Assembly: GCF_013456555.2 (NCBI RefSeq)
Contig: NZ_CP059154.1
Coordinates: 1,612,001 to 1,676,000, forward strand
From: Natrinema zhouii
GTDB lineage: Archaea; Halobacteriota; Halobacteria; Halobacteriales; Natrialbaceae
Direction: 5' to 3'
Length of the DNA: 64,000 nt
Shown here: positions 37,612-47,608 of the stretch, one piece after another
Layout: each line of letters opens with the position of its first letter
How positions within the stretch are numbered: the stretch's first letter is position 1
Notes under the pieces: generated by a model
Told to the model about the DNA's origin: nothing
What the model saw: the letters and a program-made list of their open reading frames with translations, nothing else
Database searches by the model: none
Program-made: the position numbers and the translations under genes

Positions 37612-39093
37612 ATGAGCGACGAGAGTCAAGAACTCGGAATCACCGAGTCGAAATCGCACAAGCCCGGGGAGTGGTACGCCGAGGTTGTCCAGAAGGCGAA
37701 CCTCGCGGACTACGCCCCGATGGGCGGGTTCATCGTCACGAAGCCGCGCGGCTACGCCCTCTGGGAGGCCATTCAGGACTCGCTGGACGGCTGGTTCAAG
37801 GAGACCGGCGTCGACAACGTCTACTTCCCGATGTTCATCCCCGAGAGCTACCTCGAGCGGGAGAAGGACATCGTCGAAGGGTTCGACCCCGAGGTCGCGT
37901 GGGTGACCCAGGGCGGCCACGAGGAACTCGAGGAGCGACTGGCCGTCCGTCCCACGAGCGAATCGATCATCGCGCCCTTCATGGCCGAGTGGACCCGCAG
38001 CCACCGCGACCTGCCGATGCGGCTCAACCAGTGGTGTTCGGTCGTGCGCTGGGAGGCGACGGAGACCAAGCCGTTCTTCCGGACGAAGGAGTTCATGTGG
38101 CAGGAGGGTCACACCGCCCACGCCTCGAACGCGGGCGCGTGGGAGGAGGTCTGGACCCGGCTGGGCCAGTACGAGCGCGTCTACGAGGACGTGCTGGCGA
38201 TTCCGGTGCTGCGGGGCAAGAAGCCCGAACACGACAAGTTCCCCGGCGCGGATACGACGACGACCGTCGAGGCGCTGATGCCCGACGGCAAGTCCGTTCA
38301 GGGGGCGACGAGTCACAACCTCGGCCAGAGCTTCGCCGAGGCGTTCGACATCACCTTTGCCGACGAGGACGAGGCCGAACAGACGGCTTACACCACCTCG
38401 TGGGGACTCTCCTGGCGGGCGATCGGGGCACTCATCATGACCCACTCCGACGACCAGGGGCTCGTGCTCCCGCCGACGGTCGCGCCGACACAGGTCGTCA
38501 TCGTCCCCATCTGGCAGGAAGATACCAAGGACGACGTCCTCGAGTACTCCGAAGAGATCGCCGAGGACCTCGAGGACGCCGGGTTCCGCGTCGAGCTCGA
38601 CGACCGAGACGAGCGCAATCCCGGCTTCAAATTCAACGAGCACGAGCTCAACGGGATCCCCCTCCGGCTGGAGATCGGCCCCCACGAGGTCGACGACGGG
38701 GAAGCAACGCTGGTCCACCGGCCGGACAACGAACAGTCCGTCGCCGAGCGCGACGAGATCGTCGACGCCGTCGACGAGCATCTCGACGAGATCTACGACA
38801 AACTGTACGAGGCGGCCGAGGAGAACCTCGAGGAGAACGTCCGAGAAGCCTACAGTCCGGAGGAGATCCTCGGGACGATCGGCAAACACGGCGGCTACGT
38901 GAAGACGGCGTGGTGTGGCGACGAGGCCTGCGAGGAGGCTATCAAGGAGAAGATCGCCGCCGAGATCGTCATGCAGCCCCTGGCCGACGAGGGCGGGGAG
39001 ACGGCCGGCGAGGTTCCCGAACCCGACCGCGACGAATGTGGCGTCTGTGGCGATCCCGCCGACGAAATCGCGTACTTCGCGAAGTCGTACTGA
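37612..39093 (+). CDS. proS: Prolyl-tRNA synthetase
   Basis: ProRS attaches proline to tRNA(Pro). It is a class II synthetase of the archaeal/eukaryotic type (about 490 residues) with motif 2 (RWEATETKPFFRTKEFMWQEGHTAHA) and motif 3 (WGLSWRAIGALIMTHSDDQG). It has an anticodon-binding domain (PTQVVIVPIWQ) and a C-terminal zinc-binding region (CGDEACEEAI...CGVCGDPADE). The start at 37612 gives MSDESQELGITES; the open frame reaches back to 37522. Confidence 0.97.
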   Translation: MSDESQELGITESKSHKPGEWYAEVVQKANLADYAPMGGFIVTKPRGYALWEAIQDSLDGWFKETGVDNVYFPMFIPESYLEREKDIVEGFDPEVAWVTQGGHEELEERLAVRPTSESIIAPFMAEWTRSHRDLPMRLNQWCSVVRWEATETKPFFRTKEFMWQEGHTAHASNAGAWEEVWTRLGQYERVYEDVLAIPVLRGKKPEHDKFPGADTTTTVEALMPDGKSVQGATSHNLGQSFAEAFDITFADEDEAEQTAYTTSWGLSWRAIGALIMTHSDDQGLVLPPTVAPTQVVIVPIWQEDTKDDVLEYSEEIAEDLEDAGFRVELDDRDERNPGFKFNEHELNGIPLRLEIGPHEVDDGEATLVHRPDNEQSVAERDEIVDAVDEHLDEIYDKLYEAAEENLEENVREAYSPEEILGTIGKHGGYVKTAWCGDEACEEAIKEKIAAEIVMQPLADEGGETAGEVPEPDRDECGVCGDPADEIAYFAKSY

Positions 39094-39483
39094 CCGCGGC
39101 ATAGCAGCCGACGAGTCCAGCGTGGACTCGTCCAGTCGAGAGCTCGCTCGGGCGATAGTGACTATCCGATCACCGAACCCAGTTTACGCGAACCTAACTC
39201 TTTAGCCAGTGATTGCTTACCCGATGGATCATAACTAGATGCATGTGGTGTTCACTCTGGTGGGTGGACACTACGTGCCTCTGACAATACTCCCCTCATA
39301 GGGGAGCTTTCTCGGAACTGAGCCCTGCTTTCCGTCCCCAGTAGCCAAACGCTCGCGAGCCGAACAGTCGTGATTAATCATGCTATATTTACCACTATAC
39401 ACCTTATATTCATACATATGTGCTTATAATACACTTAGTCATAATGGATTAGCCTCTTATACCTGATCCCGCTACGTGACTCC
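39094..39483. promoter_or_regulatory. Long upstream region of gltB
   Basis: This 390-base region holds a perfect 7-bp inverted repeat with a 3-base loop (CTCCCCT / AGGGGAG, 39290-39306) and an A/T-rich stretch near 39375-39470. A TATA-like ctcttatacc box at 39454-39463 is 25 bases before the gltB ATG, so the transcript may be leaderless. The hairpin may end the proS transcript or act as a regulatory element. Confidence 0.5.
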
Positions 39484-42400
39484 ATGTCACAGCCACATAT
39501 AGCGTCATCCGCCGAGCGTTCGACGGGGCTCGCCGATCCCGCGGACGCACGGTCGAACTGCGGCGTCGGCGTCGTCATGGATCTCGACGGAGATGAGGGC
39601 CACGACGTCGTCGCCGACGGACTCGAACTTCTTCGAAATCTCGAGCACCGCGGGACGACCGGTGCGGAGAAAAACACCGGTGACGGGGCCGGCATCATGC
39701 TCCAGACGCCCGATTCGTTCTTCGAACGCGTTCTCGACGCCGATCTGCCGGATACCTACGCCGTCGGTTCGCTTTTTCTCCCACAGGACGAGGCGGCACG
39801 GGAAGCGCTCGTCTCGCTGGTCGAGGAGACCGTCGACACCTACGGCCTCTCGGTCCTCGAGTGGCGGGACGTCCCGACGAACAACGACGACCTCGGGAAG
39901 ACGGCCGTCGACTCCGAGCCGGACGTCTGGCAGGTCGTCATTGCACCCGAAGACGATATCACCGGCGACGACTTCGACCGACGACTCTACGTCGCCCGCC
40001 GGGCGCTCGAGAACGCCGTCGAAAGCGCCGATATCGAGAACGCCGAGCGCTTCTACGTCGTCTCGCTGGACTCGAAGACGGTCGTCTACAAGGGGCTTCT
40101 GAAGGGCGTTCAGGTTCCCGCTTACTATCCGGATCTCACCGACGAGCGGATGGAATCGAACTTCGCGATGGTCCACGAGCGGTTCTCGACGAACACGCTC
40201 GGTGCCTGGCACCTCGCCCATCCCTACCGGAACATCATCCACAACGGCGAGTTCAACACCATTCAGGGCAACATCAACTGGATGCGCGCCCGCGAGACCG
40301 ATATCGAAAGCGACGTCTTAGAAGACCTCGAGGCGGTCAAACCGATCATCGACGATCCAGAGCAGTCCGATACGGCGAGCGTCGACAACGCCCTCGAACT
40401 CCTCATGCAGGATGGTCGGGACCTCGAACACGCCCTGCGGATGCTCGTTCCCGAGGCCTGGCGCGGCGACGACGCGATGGACGAGGACCGCAAGGACTGG
40501 TACGACTTCCACGCCTCGCTCGTCGAACCGTGGGACGGCCCCGCGCTCGTCGCGGCGACCGACGGCGAACGCGTCGGTGCAGTGCTGGACCGCAACGGAT
40601 TGCGTCCCTGCCGGTACGACGTGACGACGGACAACCGCCTGATCATGGCCAGCGAGGCCGGCGCGCTCGAGACCGACCCTGAGAACATCGAGGAGCGCGG
40701 CCGCCTCAAGCCCGGCCAGCTGTTCCTCGCCGATCCCAACGAGGGACGCGTCATTCCCGACGAGGAGGTCTTCGACGACCTCACCGACGACCGCTACGGC
40801 GAGTGGGTCGAGCAGGAGCAAGTTCACATAGACGACATCCGGACCACGAACGATCGGATGCCGCAGGGGGCCGTCGACGGCCTGCGCGACCATCAGGCCG
40901 CCTTCGGTTACACGCACGACGAACTCGAGAACCTGATCGAGCCGATGACCCAGAAGGGGAAAGATCCCGTCGGCTCGATGGGCGACGACACGCCGCTCTC
41001 CGTCCTCACCGAGTTCAACCGACCGCTGTTCTCCTACTTCAAGCAGCTGTTCGCGCAGGTCACCAACCCGCCGCTGGACTACATCCGCGAGGAACTGGTC
41101 ACCTCGATGGAGTCGCGCCTGGGCTTCCAGCGCAACCTGCTCGACGAGTCGCCCGAACACGCCCGCCAGCTCGTGCTCGACTCGCCGATTCTCACCGACG
41201 CCGAACTCGGGTCGATTCGCGACTGTTCGGCCAACGACATCACGGCCGCGACGATCGACATCACCTACGAGCCCGCGAGCGAGGAACTCGGCACCGACCT
41301 CGAGGCGGCGCTCGAGCGGGTCCGCGAGGACACCGTCGAGGCGATCGAAGCGGGTCACGACGTCATCGTCCTCTCGGATCGGGCCGTCGACGACGACCGG
41401 ATCGCGATCCCGAGCCTGCTGGCGACCGGCGGCGTCCACCACCACCTCGTGCGCAACGGGCTGCGCAACCACGTCGGGCTCGTCGTCGAGTCCGCCGATC
41501 CGCGCACGGTCCACCACTTCGCGACGCTGGTCGGCTACGGTGCCGGCGCGGTCAACCCGTACCTCGCCTACCAGACGATCGAGGACATCACCGCGGGCCC
41601 CGACGGCGCGGACACCGAAGTCGCGATCGACGCCTACGTCGGCGCGGTCGAGGACGGCCTCCTGAAGATCATGGCCAAGATGGGCATCTCGACCGTCGAG
41701 AGCTACCAGGGCGCCCAGATCTTCGAGGCCGTCGGGCTCGATAGCGGCCTCGTCGCGGAGTACTTCGAGGGCACCGAGAACCGCACCGAGGGAATCGGTC
41801 TCAGCGAGATCGAGGAGGACCTCCGCGAGCGCCACGCGACCGCCTTCGACGACGGCGAGGAGTCCGACCTCGACCGCCACGGCGAGTTCGAACACCGGTC
41901 GGACGGGATTCACCACCAGTGGAACCCGCAAACGGTGGGTGCGCTCCAGCAGGCCGTCCGCTCGAACGACTACGAGCGCTACCAGGAGTTCGCCGAGCTG
42001 ATCAACGACCAGCAACAGGAACTCCAGACGCTCCGAGGCCTGCTCGAGTTCGATTCCGATCGCGACCCGATCCCGGTCGAGGACGTTGAACCGATCAAGG
42101 ACGTCGTCCAGCGGTTCTCGACGGCCGCGATGAGTCTCGGGAGCCTCTCGCCGGAGGCCCACGAGAACAACTCGATCGCGATGAACCGGCTGGGCGCCAA
42201 GTCCAACTCCGGCGAGGGCGGCGAACCGCCCGAGCGGTTCGACACCGAACGCGAGTGTAACGTCAAGCAGGTGGCGTCGGGCCGCTTCGGCGTCACGTCG
42301 ACGTACCTCTCGAACGCCGACGAACTGCAGATCAAGATGGCGCAGGGCTCGAAGCCCGGCGAGGGCGGCCACCTCCCCGGATCGAAGGTCAACGAGATGA

Positions 42401-44037
42401 TCGCCCACGTCCGCAAGTCGACGCCCGGCGTGGGGCTGATCTCCCCGCCACCGCTGCACGACATCTACTCCATCGAGGACCTCAAGCAGCTGATCTTCGA
42501 TCTCAAAGCCGCGAACGAGGCGGCGGACATCAACGTCAAGCTCGTCTCCGAGGCCGGCATCGGCACGGTCGCCGCCGGCGTCGCGAAGGCCAACGCCGAC
42601 GTGGTCCACATCTCGGGTCACGACGGCGGGACCGGTGCGTCGCCGCGCACCTCGATCAAGAACGCCGGTCTCCCCTGGGAGCTCGGTCTCGCCGAGGCCA
42701 ACCAGATGCTCTGTGCGACCGGCCTCCGCGACCGCATCCGCGTCTCCACCGACGGCGGGATGAAGACCGGGCGCGACGTCGCCGTCGCCGCCTTGCTGGG
42801 TGCCGAGGAGTACATCTTCGGCACCGCCTCGCTCGTCACCGGCGGCTGCGTGATGGCCCGGCAGTGTCACAAGAACACCTGCCCGGTCGGCGTCGCCACC
42901 CAGCGCGAGGACCTGCGCAAGCGGTTCCCCGGCGAGCCCGAACACGTCATCAACTACATGACGTTCATCGCCCAGGAGCTGCGCGAACTCATGGCCGAAC
43001 TCGGCTTCGAGACCATCGACGAGATGATCGGTCAGGTCGACGTCCTGGAACAGCGCACCGACGTCGACCACCCGAAGGCCCGCAAGGTCGACCTCTCGGA
43101 GGTCCTCGCAGACCCCGGCAGCGACGTCCGCCGGAAGATCCGCGAGCAGGATCACGAACTCGAGGACCAACTCGACCGGGACCTCATCGAGGCCGCGGCC
43201 GACGCCATCGAGGACGGCGAGCCCGTCTCGCTCGAGACCGACGTGACGAATGTCGACCGAACCGTCGGCGCGATGCTCTCGAACCGCATCACCAGTCGCT
43301 ACGGCGAGCCCGGCCTCCCCGAGGATACGATCACCGTCGACATCGAGGGCACCGCCGGCCAGAGCTTCGGTGCGTTCCTGGCGAGCGGCGTCTCGATGCA
43401 CCTCGACGGCAGCGCGAACGACTACGTCGGCAAGGGGCTCTCGGGCGGGAAGCTCACGATCCGAACACCTGAGACGGCCGCCTACGATCCCACTGAGAAC
43501 ATCTCGATCGGCAACGTCGCGCTCTACGGCGCGACCGACGGTCAACTGTACGTCAACGGCGTCGCGGGCGAGCGATTCGCGGTCCGCAACTCTGGTGCCA
43601 AGGCCGTCGTCGAGGGCGTCGGCGACCACGGTTGCGAGTACATGACCGGCGGCGTCGTCGCCGTCCTCGGCGAGACCGGGAAGAACTTCGCCGCCGGCAT
43701 GTCCGGGGGCGTCGCCTACGTCTACGACCCCGACGACGACTTCACCGAGCGAGCGAACACCGGCATGGTCTCGCTGCACGACGACCTTGAGGAGAAGGAC
43801 GAGGAGATGCTGCGCCGCCTCGTCGAAAATCACGTCGCCTACACCGGCTCCGAGCGAGGCGAACGCCTGCTCGAGAACTGGGAGCGCACGCTCGAGGCCT
43901 TCGTGAAGGTCATGCCAGAGGCCTACTACGAGGCCATCACCGAGCAGGGCAGCGACGACGTCCGCAACGAACTGCCGGGCGCGCCCGAGGCGGCCGTCGA
44001 GGCCGGATCGGCGAGTTTCGCAGCCAGCGACGACTAG
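39484..44037 (+). CDS. gltB: Glutamate synthase large subunit
   Basis: The enzyme makes glutamate from 2-oxoglutarate and glutamine. The class II amidotransferase Cys is in RSNCGVGVV (Cys26); the preceding propeptide is presumably removed. The middle holds the FMN-binding TIM-barrel core with the GGTGASPRTS loop and the 3Fe-4S ligands GGCVMARQCHKNTCPVGVATQ (Cys at three positions), and the C-terminal beta-helix domain ends near GASGA-type repeats. Length 1517 is full. No gltD neighbour is present, so electrons may come from ferredoxin. Confidence 0.97.
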   Translation: MSQPHIASSAERSTGLADPADARSNCGVGVVMDLDGDEGHDVVADGLELLRNLEHRGTTGAEKNTGDGAGIMLQTPDSFFERVLDADLPDTYAVGSLFLPQDEAAREALVSLVEETVDTYGLSVLEWRDVPTNNDDLGKTAVDSEPDVWQVVIAPEDDITGDDFDRRLYVARRALENAVESADIENAERFYVVSLDSKTVVYKGLLKGVQVPAYYPDLTDERMESNFAMVHERFSTNTLGAWHLAHPYRNIIHNGEFNTIQGNINWMRARETDIESDVLEDLEAVKPIIDDPEQSDTASVDNALELLMQDGRDLEHALRMLVPEAWRGDDAMDEDRKDWYDFHASLVEPWDGPALVAATDGERVGAVLDRNGLRPCRYDVTTDNRLIMASEAGALETDPENIEERGRLKPGQLFLADPNEGRVIPDEEVFDDLTDDRYGEWVEQEQVHIDDIRTTNDRMPQGAVDGLRDHQAAFGYTHDELENLIEPMTQKGKDPVGSMGDDTPLSVLTEFNRPLFSYFKQLFAQVTNPPLDYIREELVTSMESRLGFQRNLLDESPEHARQLVLDSPILTDAELGSIRDCSANDITAATIDITYEPASEELGTDLEAALERVREDTVEAIEAGHDVIVLSDRAVDDDRIAIPSLLATGGVHHHLVRNGLRNHVGLVVESADPRTVHHFATLVGYGAGAVNPYLAYQTIEDITAGPDGADTEVAIDAYVGAVEDGLLKIMAKMGISTVESYQGAQIFEAVGLDSGLVAEYFEGTENRTEGIGLSEIEEDLRERHATAFDDGEESDLDRHGEFEHRSDGIHHQWNPQTVGALQQAVRSNDYERYQEFAELINDQQQELQTLRGLLEFDSDRDPIPVEDVEPIKDVVQRFSTAAMSLGSLSPEAHENNSIAMNRLGAKSNSGEGGEPPERFDTERECNVKQVASGRFGVTSTYLSNADELQIKMAQGSKPGEGGHLPGSKVNEMIAHVRKSTPGVGLISPPPLHDIYSIEDLKQLIFDLKAANEAADINVKLVSEAGIGTVAAGVAKANADVVHISGHDGGTGASPRTSIKNAGLPWELGLAEANQMLCATGLRDRIRVSTDGGMKTGRDVAVAALLGAEEYIFGTASLVTGGCVMARQCHKNTCPVGVATQREDLRKRFPGEPEHVINYMTFIAQELRELMAELGFETIDEMIGQVDVLEQRTDVDHPKARKVDLSEVLADPGSDVRRKIREQDHELEDQLDRDLIEAAADAIEDGEPVSLETDVTNVDRTVGAMLSNRITSRYGEPGLPEDTITVDIEGTAGQSFGAFLASGVSMHLDGSANDYVGKGLSGGKLTIRTPETAAYDPTENISIGNVALYGATDGQLYVNGVAGERFAVRNSGAKAVVEGVGDHGCEYMTGGVVAVLGETGKNFAAGMSGGVAYVYDPDDDFTERANTGMVSLHDDLEEKDEEMLRRLVENHVAYTGSERGERLLENWERTLEAFVKVMPEAYYEAITEQGSDDVRNELPGAPEAAVEAGSASFAASDD

Positions 44038-44076
44038 CGCGGTCGCAGCCCGTTCGACGACTCTCGCGATTCGCAC

Positions 44077-44484
44077 TTACTCGAGGACGCCGCCTTCCTG
44101 TACCGCAGTCTCCCGTATCGCCGCTACGCCGGGCGCTGCGAGAAGGTGCGTATCGCAGTCACAGTCCGAAGCGCCGAACCCGGAGACGGGCTCGCCCGGC
44201 AATCGGTCGGCCAGTTCGCACTCCCGGTCGGCGTCCGGGAACGTAATGGCGGTCTCGAGTCGCGTAACGGGATGCCCGAGCAGGTAGTCGATGTGCCAGT
44301 GGCGAGTGTTTCGGTCGCCGACAGCGAGTTCGCGGTGGTGATTAACGCGGGCAAAACCGCCAGGGCCCAACGCGCTGCCGACGTAGGCGTACGTACCGGC
44401 GTCGAACTCGCGGTCACCGAGCGCACCGACCTCGATGGTCGCCGACTCGGTCACGTCGATGACGAGGACGTACGTGCCGCTCAT
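44077..44484 (-). CDS. GIY-YIG nuclease-like DUF123 protein
   Basis: This 135-residue protein has the DUF123 pattern (GTYAYVGSALGPGGFARVNHH and RHWHIDYLLGHPVTRLE), which belongs to the GIY-YIG nuclease superfamily. The related C-terminal domain of eukaryotic/archaeal endonuclease III-type proteins is a known relative. The GIY-YIG signature is present as TYAYVG. A Cys pair (CDCD) occurs near the end. The start is at 44484. Confidence 0.85.
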   Translation of the reverse strand: MSGTYVLVIDVTESATIEVGALGDREFDAGTYAYVGSALGPGGFARVNHHRELAVGDRNTRHWHIDYLLGHPVTRLETAITFPDADRECELADRLPGEPVSGFGASDCDCDTHLLAAPGVAAIRETAVQEGGVLE

Positions 44485-44565
44485 ACCGGATCGTCGTGCC
44501 GGCGGCGGCAAAAACGAGGTGATTTCGGGGTCCGGTAGCGGCTACCGGCCGGCGACTCGAGGGGG

Positions 44566-46269
44566 TTACCTCGACCGGTCCTCGTCACGAGCCTGATCCT
44601 CGTCAGCGATCGGATCGCGCTCGTGGACGTGCCGACGGTTGCTCATATCGTCGTTCTGCAGTTGCTGATTTCGGTCACCGCTCGAGCCCCGGTTTGATCC
44701 GGAGCCGTCCGTCCAGTCGCCCTGCTCTGATCGCCGTCTCTGTTGCTGGTGCTCGAGACCACCGCCGGACTGCTGCTCTCGGTTCATGCGCCCGCTCGAG
44801 GAGCCCTGGGTGTCTCGCCGGTCCTCCTGCCGGCTGAACTGTTGGCTGACCTGATAGTCGCGGTTGGGTCGCTGGCCGCGCTGTCCGCTTCCCTGATCCC
44901 GTTGGGTACCGGACTGATGGCCTTCGCTCCGCTGGTGGCGACGGGACTCGGGCTGGCCCCGCTGGAACTGGCTCCCGTGTTGCTCGCTGCCCCGCTGGGA
45001 CCGGTTTCCTTGCTGGTCTTGCATCCTGTTCTGTTGCCCGCGATGCTGTCGGCCCTGATAGCCCTGTTCGCGGTCCATCGGTTCGGAACCGGTGTCCCGG
45101 CTCTCGTGCCAGCGCTGCTGGGCACCCTGTCGCTCCTCGCCGCGCTGTGTGCCCTGCTGGCCGCGTTGAGATCGGTTATCACGCTGGTGACCCTGTCGCA
45201 TGCCGCCCTGCTGCTGACTGCCCTGCTGGCGATCGGACCCCTCGGTTCCGCGCTGGCCCTGCATGCGGTCCCGTTGACCCTGCATGCCGCCCTGCATACT
45301 GCGCTGGCTCTGCTGGCCTCGTTGCATACCGCCCTGCTGACCCTGCTGGCCCTGCATATCGCCCTGCTGTCCACCGCGATGTTCCTCGTGTCGGGCTTCG
45401 CCGCCGTACGCGAGGTTTGCTTCGTCTATCGCGTTCGTTTCGAACCCGCTGCGCTGTTGTCGGTTGTCCTGTCGCTGCTGCCTGGTCTGCCGTCCTCGCT
45501 GTTGGTCGGGCTGTTGCCGCCGTTGCTGATCGGGTTGTCCTCGCTGTTGGCCGGTCTGTTGTCGCCGTTGCTGATCAGGTTGTCTTCGTTGTTGTCCAGT
45601 CTGCTGCCGTTGCTGACCTGGCTTCCCCCGCTGTTGTTCGGTCTGCTGCCGTCGCTGCTGTCCGGACTGTTGCTGTCGCTGCTGATTTGGCTGTCCTCGT
45701 TGGTGTCCAGCCTGTTGCCGCGGCTGTTGTCCGAACTGTTGCCCTCGGTGTTGTTCAGGTTGCTGTCCGGTCTGCTGTCGCTGCTGCTGATTAGGCTGTC
45801 TCCGCTGCTGCTGGTCAGGCTGTCTCCGCTGCTGACCGGACTGTTGTCCGCGCTGCTGGGTATCTTGCTGCCCGAACTGCTGTCCGCGCTCACCGCGTTG
45901 CGCCGACTGCTGGCTACGCTGTGTCCGCTGTTGACCGCCGTGCTGTTGCGTTTGTCCGCCCTGTGGGTATTCTCCCTGCCCCCGGTTGGGCTGCTGCCCG
46001 CGCTGGGGGCCTCTGTCGTTTGTCGTTCCGGAACCACGCCCCCAGCCGGTATCAGCGGACGTGTCCTGATGGCCCTCTGTTCGTTCGCGCTCACGCCTGC
46101 GGTGCTCGGGGCCCCGGGCATCGATATCATCGCTGTCGCCGCCCTGTCGTCCCCGATTGGTCTCCTGGCCCCGTCCTTCGCGTCGGTTCTGACTGCGCTC
46201 TCCCCTGTGGCTCGAGTGCTCGATATCTCGGTCGTCCGTCCGTCGGCCGCTGTCGTATCGGTCGTTCAT
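44566..46269 (-). CDS. Gln/Arg/Gly-rich disordered protein, 567 aa
   Basis: The protein is dominated by Gln, Arg, Gly and Ser in imperfect short repeats (QQSGQQRRQPDQQRRQQTGQ-like), with no globular domain, signal or membrane helix. An acidic-mixed N-terminal part (residues 1-100) and a short charged tail (DPIADEDQARDEDRSR) flank it. The start at 46269 (MNDRYDSGRR) is chosen. The open frame to 46563 is not needed. Composition is opposite to the usual acidic haloarchaeal protein. It could drive phase separation or bind nucleic acids; I know of no named family. Confidence 0.6.
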   Translation of the reverse strand: MNDRYDSGRRTDDRDIEHSSHRGERSQNRREGRGQETNRGRQGGDSDDIDARGPEHRRRERERTEGHQDTSADTGWGRGSGTTNDRGPQRGQQPNRGQGEYPQGGQTQQHGGQQRTQRSQQSAQRGERGQQFGQQDTQQRGQQSGQQRRQPDQQQRRQPNQQQRQQTGQQPEQHRGQQFGQQPRQQAGHQRGQPNQQRQQQSGQQRRQQTEQQRGKPGQQRQQTGQQRRQPDQQRRQQTGQQRGQPDQQRRQQPDQQRGRQTRQQRQDNRQQRSGFETNAIDEANLAYGGEARHEEHRGGQQGDMQGQQGQQGGMQRGQQSQRSMQGGMQGQRDRMQGQRGTEGSDRQQGSQQQGGMRQGHQRDNRSQRGQQGTQRGEERQGAQQRWHESRDTGSEPMDREQGYQGRQHRGQQNRMQDQQGNRSQRGSEQHGSQFQRGQPESRRHQRSEGHQSGTQRDQGSGQRGQRPNRDYQVSQQFSRQEDRRDTQGSSSGRMNREQQSGGGLEHQQQRRRSEQGDWTDGSGSNRGSSGDRNQQLQNDDMSNRRHVHERDPIADEDQARDEDRSR

Positions 46270-46609
46270 GGGTGTGTGGATCGTCGGCTGTGAATTCGGG
46301 AGTCGATCACCGACTCGCCCCTGATCGACGCGCTGATCGCTGCTGGTCCTGGTGCAGCGTGTGGTGCTATCCCGAACGAGCGCATAAAACCCGAGCGTGA
46401 GTTCGCGTGCATGCCCAGTACAGGGTACAGAAGGAGTGACAACGGCGAATACGGACCGAACCGGTGGCAGAGTCTCCGCTCGGCTCGAGGACCGCATTCG
46501 GCTCGCGGTCCGTGGCGTCACGCGAGCGAAACGGAAGCGATTCGTGGCAGTCTCGAGGGCCACGTTCGAAGCCGTGTCGAACGGTTCGTATCGTCACTCC
46601 GTCGGCCGT
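46270..46609. other. Upstream region of the Gln-rich gene
   Basis: A 340-base stretch with no gene. A cgcataaaac run near 46381-46390 could be a TATA-like element on the minus strand (ttttatgcg) with a leader of about 115 bases. No other structure is evident. Confidence 0.4.
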
Positions 46610-47608
46610 CTATCTAGGCTGGTTCGGTTGCGGTGGTCCGCTTCCCAGGTCGTACACCTTCCGTGCGTCCGTGTTCGGACCAAATGCGAACAACCCGCGA
46701 GCGGGCTCGTGTTCGTACGTCACCCACTGTGGCAGAAACTGGGCCCCGATCAGTTTGCGAACGGCGAGCTGTTTGAGTCGGACGTCCGTCGCGAGTCGAT
46801 CGGTCAGTCGGAGGTCGACGATCCCATCGAAGGCGTACTCGGACTCGGGAGCGTTCTCGTCGGCCGTCGACGCGGCGGCGACGACCGGAACGAATCGCGC
46901 CTTACAGACCGTCGCCCGGAGCTCTTCGACGAAATCGTAGACCTGCCGATCCCGGAACACCGTCTCGAGTTCGTCGAGCGAGTCGATCGTGACCAGTCCG
47001 GTCTCGGTCATCTCGAGGTCGTCGAGCGCGCCGGTGACACTGTTCGTCAGTTCGCGGCGGTCGCTGGGATCGCGCACCTCGACAATCGCGTCCGCGGCGG
47101 CCTCGCCGACGAACGTCGTCCACTCGTTTCGCTGTTCGAGAAACGCTTCCCGATCGTCGAGCCGGTGGGTGTAGCAGTCGAGGATCCGCAGGCGATCGTT
47201 CTCGAGCGCCGGCAGGACGTTCCACCCGTTCTGATAGAACCGTTCGAGCGTCGCGGTCGGCGGATTGGCGAGGGAGACGACGACAGCGGGTTCGCCGCGC
47301 TCGAGGGCGCGCCAGACAAGTTCGATGCCGAGTTCGGCTCGGCGAGTGCCCTCGTCACCGGAGAGGAGGAGAAACGAGTCCGCGGGGATGCCGTTCGGGA
47401 CGAGCGAGTCGAGCGGTTCGACGCTGGACACGAACCGCTTGTAGGCGCGGGGATCGGAGAGCATCGAGTCGTCGGTGGCGTCGCGGCACGCCACCGAACA
47501 GTACCGGCCGTCGTCGCCCTCCTCGACGTCGCCGGGGATCGGATACCGACAGTGGTCGCACTCGAGCGGATAGTCGGGAGCGCGATCCGTCCAGAGCCGT
47601 TCTGACAT
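46610..47608 (-). CDS. RAD55/KaiC-like protein with zinc-finger N-terminus
   Basis: The N-terminus has four Cys (C17, C20, C37, C41; CDHC...CSVAC) of a small zinc ribbon. The remainder is RecA-superfamily RAD55/KaiC-like: SFLLLSGDEGTRRAELGIEL holds the P-loop position, but the usual G-x-G-K-T/S has become EGTRRAE, so nucleotide hydrolysis is doubtful. A Walker B-like LVTIDSLDEL remains, and the C-terminal region is typical of haloarchaeal RAD55-like signalling proteins. 332 residues. It is next to the Gln-rich gene on the same strand. Confidence 0.8.
   Translation of the reverse strand: MSERLWTDRAPDYPLECDHCRYPIPGDVEEGDDGRYCSVACRDATDDSMLSDPRAYKRFVSSVEPLDSLVPNGIPADSFLLLSGDEGTRRAELGIELVWRALERGEPAVVVSLANPPTATLERFYQNGWNVLPALENDRLRILDCYTHRLDDREAFLEQRNEWTTFVGEAAADAIVEVRDPSDRRELTNSVTGALDDLEMTETGLVTIDSLDELETVFRDRQVYDFVEELRATVCKARFVPVVAAASTADENAPESEYAFDGIVDLRLTDRLATDVRLKQLAVRKLIGAQFLPQWVTYEHEPARGLFAFGPNTDARKVYDLGSGPPQPNQPR

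Noticed and set aside
40318..44076. 1252-codon open frame on the minus strand
   Set aside because: It is the antisense shadow of gltB caused by high GC. Its composition (His/Val/Arg-rich) has no domain.
44743..46293. 516-codon Leu/Ala-rich frame on the plus strand
   Set aside because: Antisense of the Gln-rich gene, where Gln codons read as Leu. It looks like a giant membrane protein, but it has no start signal or loop pattern and the opposite frame has the better start and tail.
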